A DNA stretch of 6,340 bases from Deltaproteobacteria bacterium. Lineage in GTDB: Bacteria > Desulfobacterota > Binatia > UBA12015. This document shows positions 5,212 through 6,340 of the stretch, piece after piece. The number at the start of each line of letters is the position of its first letter. The first letter of the stretch is position 1. The notes beneath the pieces are model-generated. The model did no database searches, was not told the origin of the DNA, and saw nothing but the letters and a program-made list of their open reading frames with translations. The position numbers were made by a program, and so were the translations under genes. The stretch spans positions 1 to 6,340 of the forward strand of contig DLYX01000314.1 of NCBI GenBank assembly GCA_003447545.1. Reading direction: 5' to 3'.

Positions 5212-5302
5212 GAGAACTCTCCGTGAAACCTGACTTGAATCTCTAAAATTAACCGAGGGACAACGACGGACGGCTTATTCCACCCGACGCAAGACCCTCC
5301 CT

Positions 5303-6340
5303 TTAGCGCCCGCCTCCGAGTTGGGCAAGGAGGCCTCGCCCGCCACCTTTGGTGAGCGATTTCATCATTTTCCGGGTTTGGTTGTACTGCTTCAGGAAAC
5401 GGTTCACGTCGGAAACGCGTGTCCCGCTGCCGCCAGCGATGCGTTTTCGGCGACTCGAATTGAGAATGAGGTGATTTTGACGTTCCTGGTGCGTCATTGA
5501 ATCAATGATCGCCTCGATTTTTTTCAATTCGGAGTCTGCACCGGCGAGATCTGCCTTTTTCGCCATTTTTTTCATTCCCGGGATCATGCTCATCAGGTCG
5601 CCAACCGAACCCATCTTTTTCATGGTCCGGAGCTGGTCACGGAAATCTTCGAGAGTGAACTCGTTCTTTTTGAGTTTTTTCTCGAGTTTGGCGGCTTCCT
5701 TGCTGTCGAAGGCGGCCTCGGCCTTCTCGATCAGGGACATCATATCGCCCATGCCGAGAATGCGATTGGCAACGCGATCCGGGTGGAAGACCTCCAGATC
5801 TTCCAATTTTTCGCCGATACCGGTGAATAATACGGGCTTGCTCGTGGTTGCGTGGAGGGAGAGCGCGGCGCCGCCGCGGGCATCACCCTCCATTTTCGAG
5901 AGGATGATTCCGTCGATACCAACGCCATCGCGGAATCCGGTGGCGACCGCGACCGCGTCCTGACCGGTCATCGCGTCGGCAACCAGCAAAACCTCATGCG
6001 GATTGGTAATTTTCTTAATTTCGCGCAGCTCTGTCATCAGCGCTTCATCAATGCTCAACCGACCAGCAGTATCCAGAATCAACACATCATAGGCTTGCAG
6101 CTTGGCCACCTGCAGCGCACGTTTCGCAATTTGCGCCGGGGTTTCGGCATCGGCTTCGGGCAAGATGCCGACCTCTGCCTGCTCGCCCAAAAGCCGCAAT
6201 TGTTCGCGGGCTGCCGGGCGCGTCATATCAAGTGACGCCACCATGACTTTCTTGCGTTCACGGCTCTTCAGCCGCAGCGCCAATTTACCCGCTGTGGTGG
6301 TTTTGCCGGAGCCTTGCAGGCCTGCCATCAAAATCACCGA
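5303..6340 (-). CDS. ffh: Signal recognition particle protein Ffh (5' end missing)
   Basis: Ffh binds 4.5S RNA and the signal sequences of nascent membrane proteins, and delivers ribosomes to FtsY by a GTP-dependent pairing. The frame runs off the window end, so the N domain (roughly 100 residues) is missing. The 346 visible residues start just before the G1 loop GLQGSGKTT. They continue with a G2-region motif DMTRPAAREQL, then G3 DTAGRL, ADAMTGQDA, and the G4/G5 region SKMEGDARGGAALS with FTGIGEKLEDLEVFHPDRVA. The methionine-rich M domain follows: ILGMGDMMSLIEKAE, MSMIPGMKKM as the flexible signal-binding region, and the RNA-binding SSRRKRIAGGSGTRVSDVN. It ends with a Gly-rich tail (GGGRGLLAQLGGGR). 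DMTRPAA in place of the more common DVYRPAA, and SK in place of TK in G4, are mild variants. It is the first visible gene of the operon and the only one ending in TAA. Confidence 0.98.
   Translation of the reverse strand, partial: SVILMAGLQGSGKTTTAGKLALRLKSRERKKVMVASLDMTRPAAREQLRLLGEQAEVGILPEADAETPAQIAKRALQVAKLQAYDVLILDTAGRLSIDEALMTELREIKKITNPHEVLLVADAMTGQDAVAVATGFRDGVGIDGIILSKMEGDARGGAALSLHATTSKPVLFTGIGEKLEDLEVFHPDRVANRILGMGDMMSLIEKAEAAFDSKEAAKLEKKLKKNEFTLEDFRDQLRTMKKMGSVGDLMSMIPGMKKMAKKADLAGADSELKKIEAIIDSMTHQERQNHLILNSSRRKRIAGGSGTRVSDVNRFLKQYNQTRKMMKSLTKGGGRGLLAQLGGGR

Noticed and set aside
4474..5226. Long plus-strand open frame opposite rpsP, khpA and rimM
   Set aside because: It is a shadow of conserved minus-strand genes, with a low-complexity Ser/Arg-rich translation.
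5212..5302. Promoter or terminator between ffh and rpsP
   Set aside because: An A/T-rich patch and a weak distant GAGGG/CCCTC pairing are present, but no paired -35/-10 boxes and no hairpin with a T-run.

Overview
The window carries the core of a bacterial translation operon on the minus strand, met on its downstream side by two plus-strand genes that converge on it. GC content looks moderately high, and all genes fit the standard bacterial code. The order ffh - rpsP - KH protein - rimM - trmD - COG4752-type RNA methyltransferase - rplS is the arrangement I know from deltaproteobacterial-grade lineages (Desulfobacterota, Myxococcota and relatives). The KH gene and the second methyltransferase between trmD and rplS make an alpha- or gammaproteobacterium unlikely. 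The lineage is an inference from gene order only.

Plus strand, left end: the 3' part of an oligopeptide/dipeptide ABC transporter ATPase (OppF/DppF type, 1-663) is followed 11 bases later by a small glycine-zipper lipoprotein gene (675-1112). That gene meets the end of the minus-strand operon with only three bases between stop codons.

Minus strand, read from right to left: ffh (5' end off the window), rpsP, a small KH RNA-binding protein (khpA), rimM, trmD, a SPOUT RNA methyltransferase, rplS, a bactofilin and an E. coli-type riboflavin synthase (ribE). The first seven serve protein targeting, ribosome assembly and tRNA modification. The last two, a cytoskeletal polymer and a vitamin enzyme, are unusual passengers. 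Spacing is tight throughout (1 to 22 bases) except before rpsP (91 bases), before rplS (162 bases), before ribE (47 bases) and between the KH gene and the conserved start of rimM.

The most interesting point is the khpA-rimM junction. The khpA reading frame ends in TAG and continues in the same frame, with no further stop, through a 36-codon Ala/Pro/Glu-rich stretch straight into RimM. No ATG, GTG or TTG lies in that frame upstream of the conserved RimM N-terminus. RimM must therefore start at a rare codon (ATT at 4577 fits best by length), or be made as a KH-RimM readthrough fusion, or the locus is a fusion gene split by an amber mutation or a sequence error. Secondary points are a three-codon minigene whose stop overlaps the ribE start, short repeats in the rplS leader, and a Glu in place of the usual catalytic Asp in TrmD.
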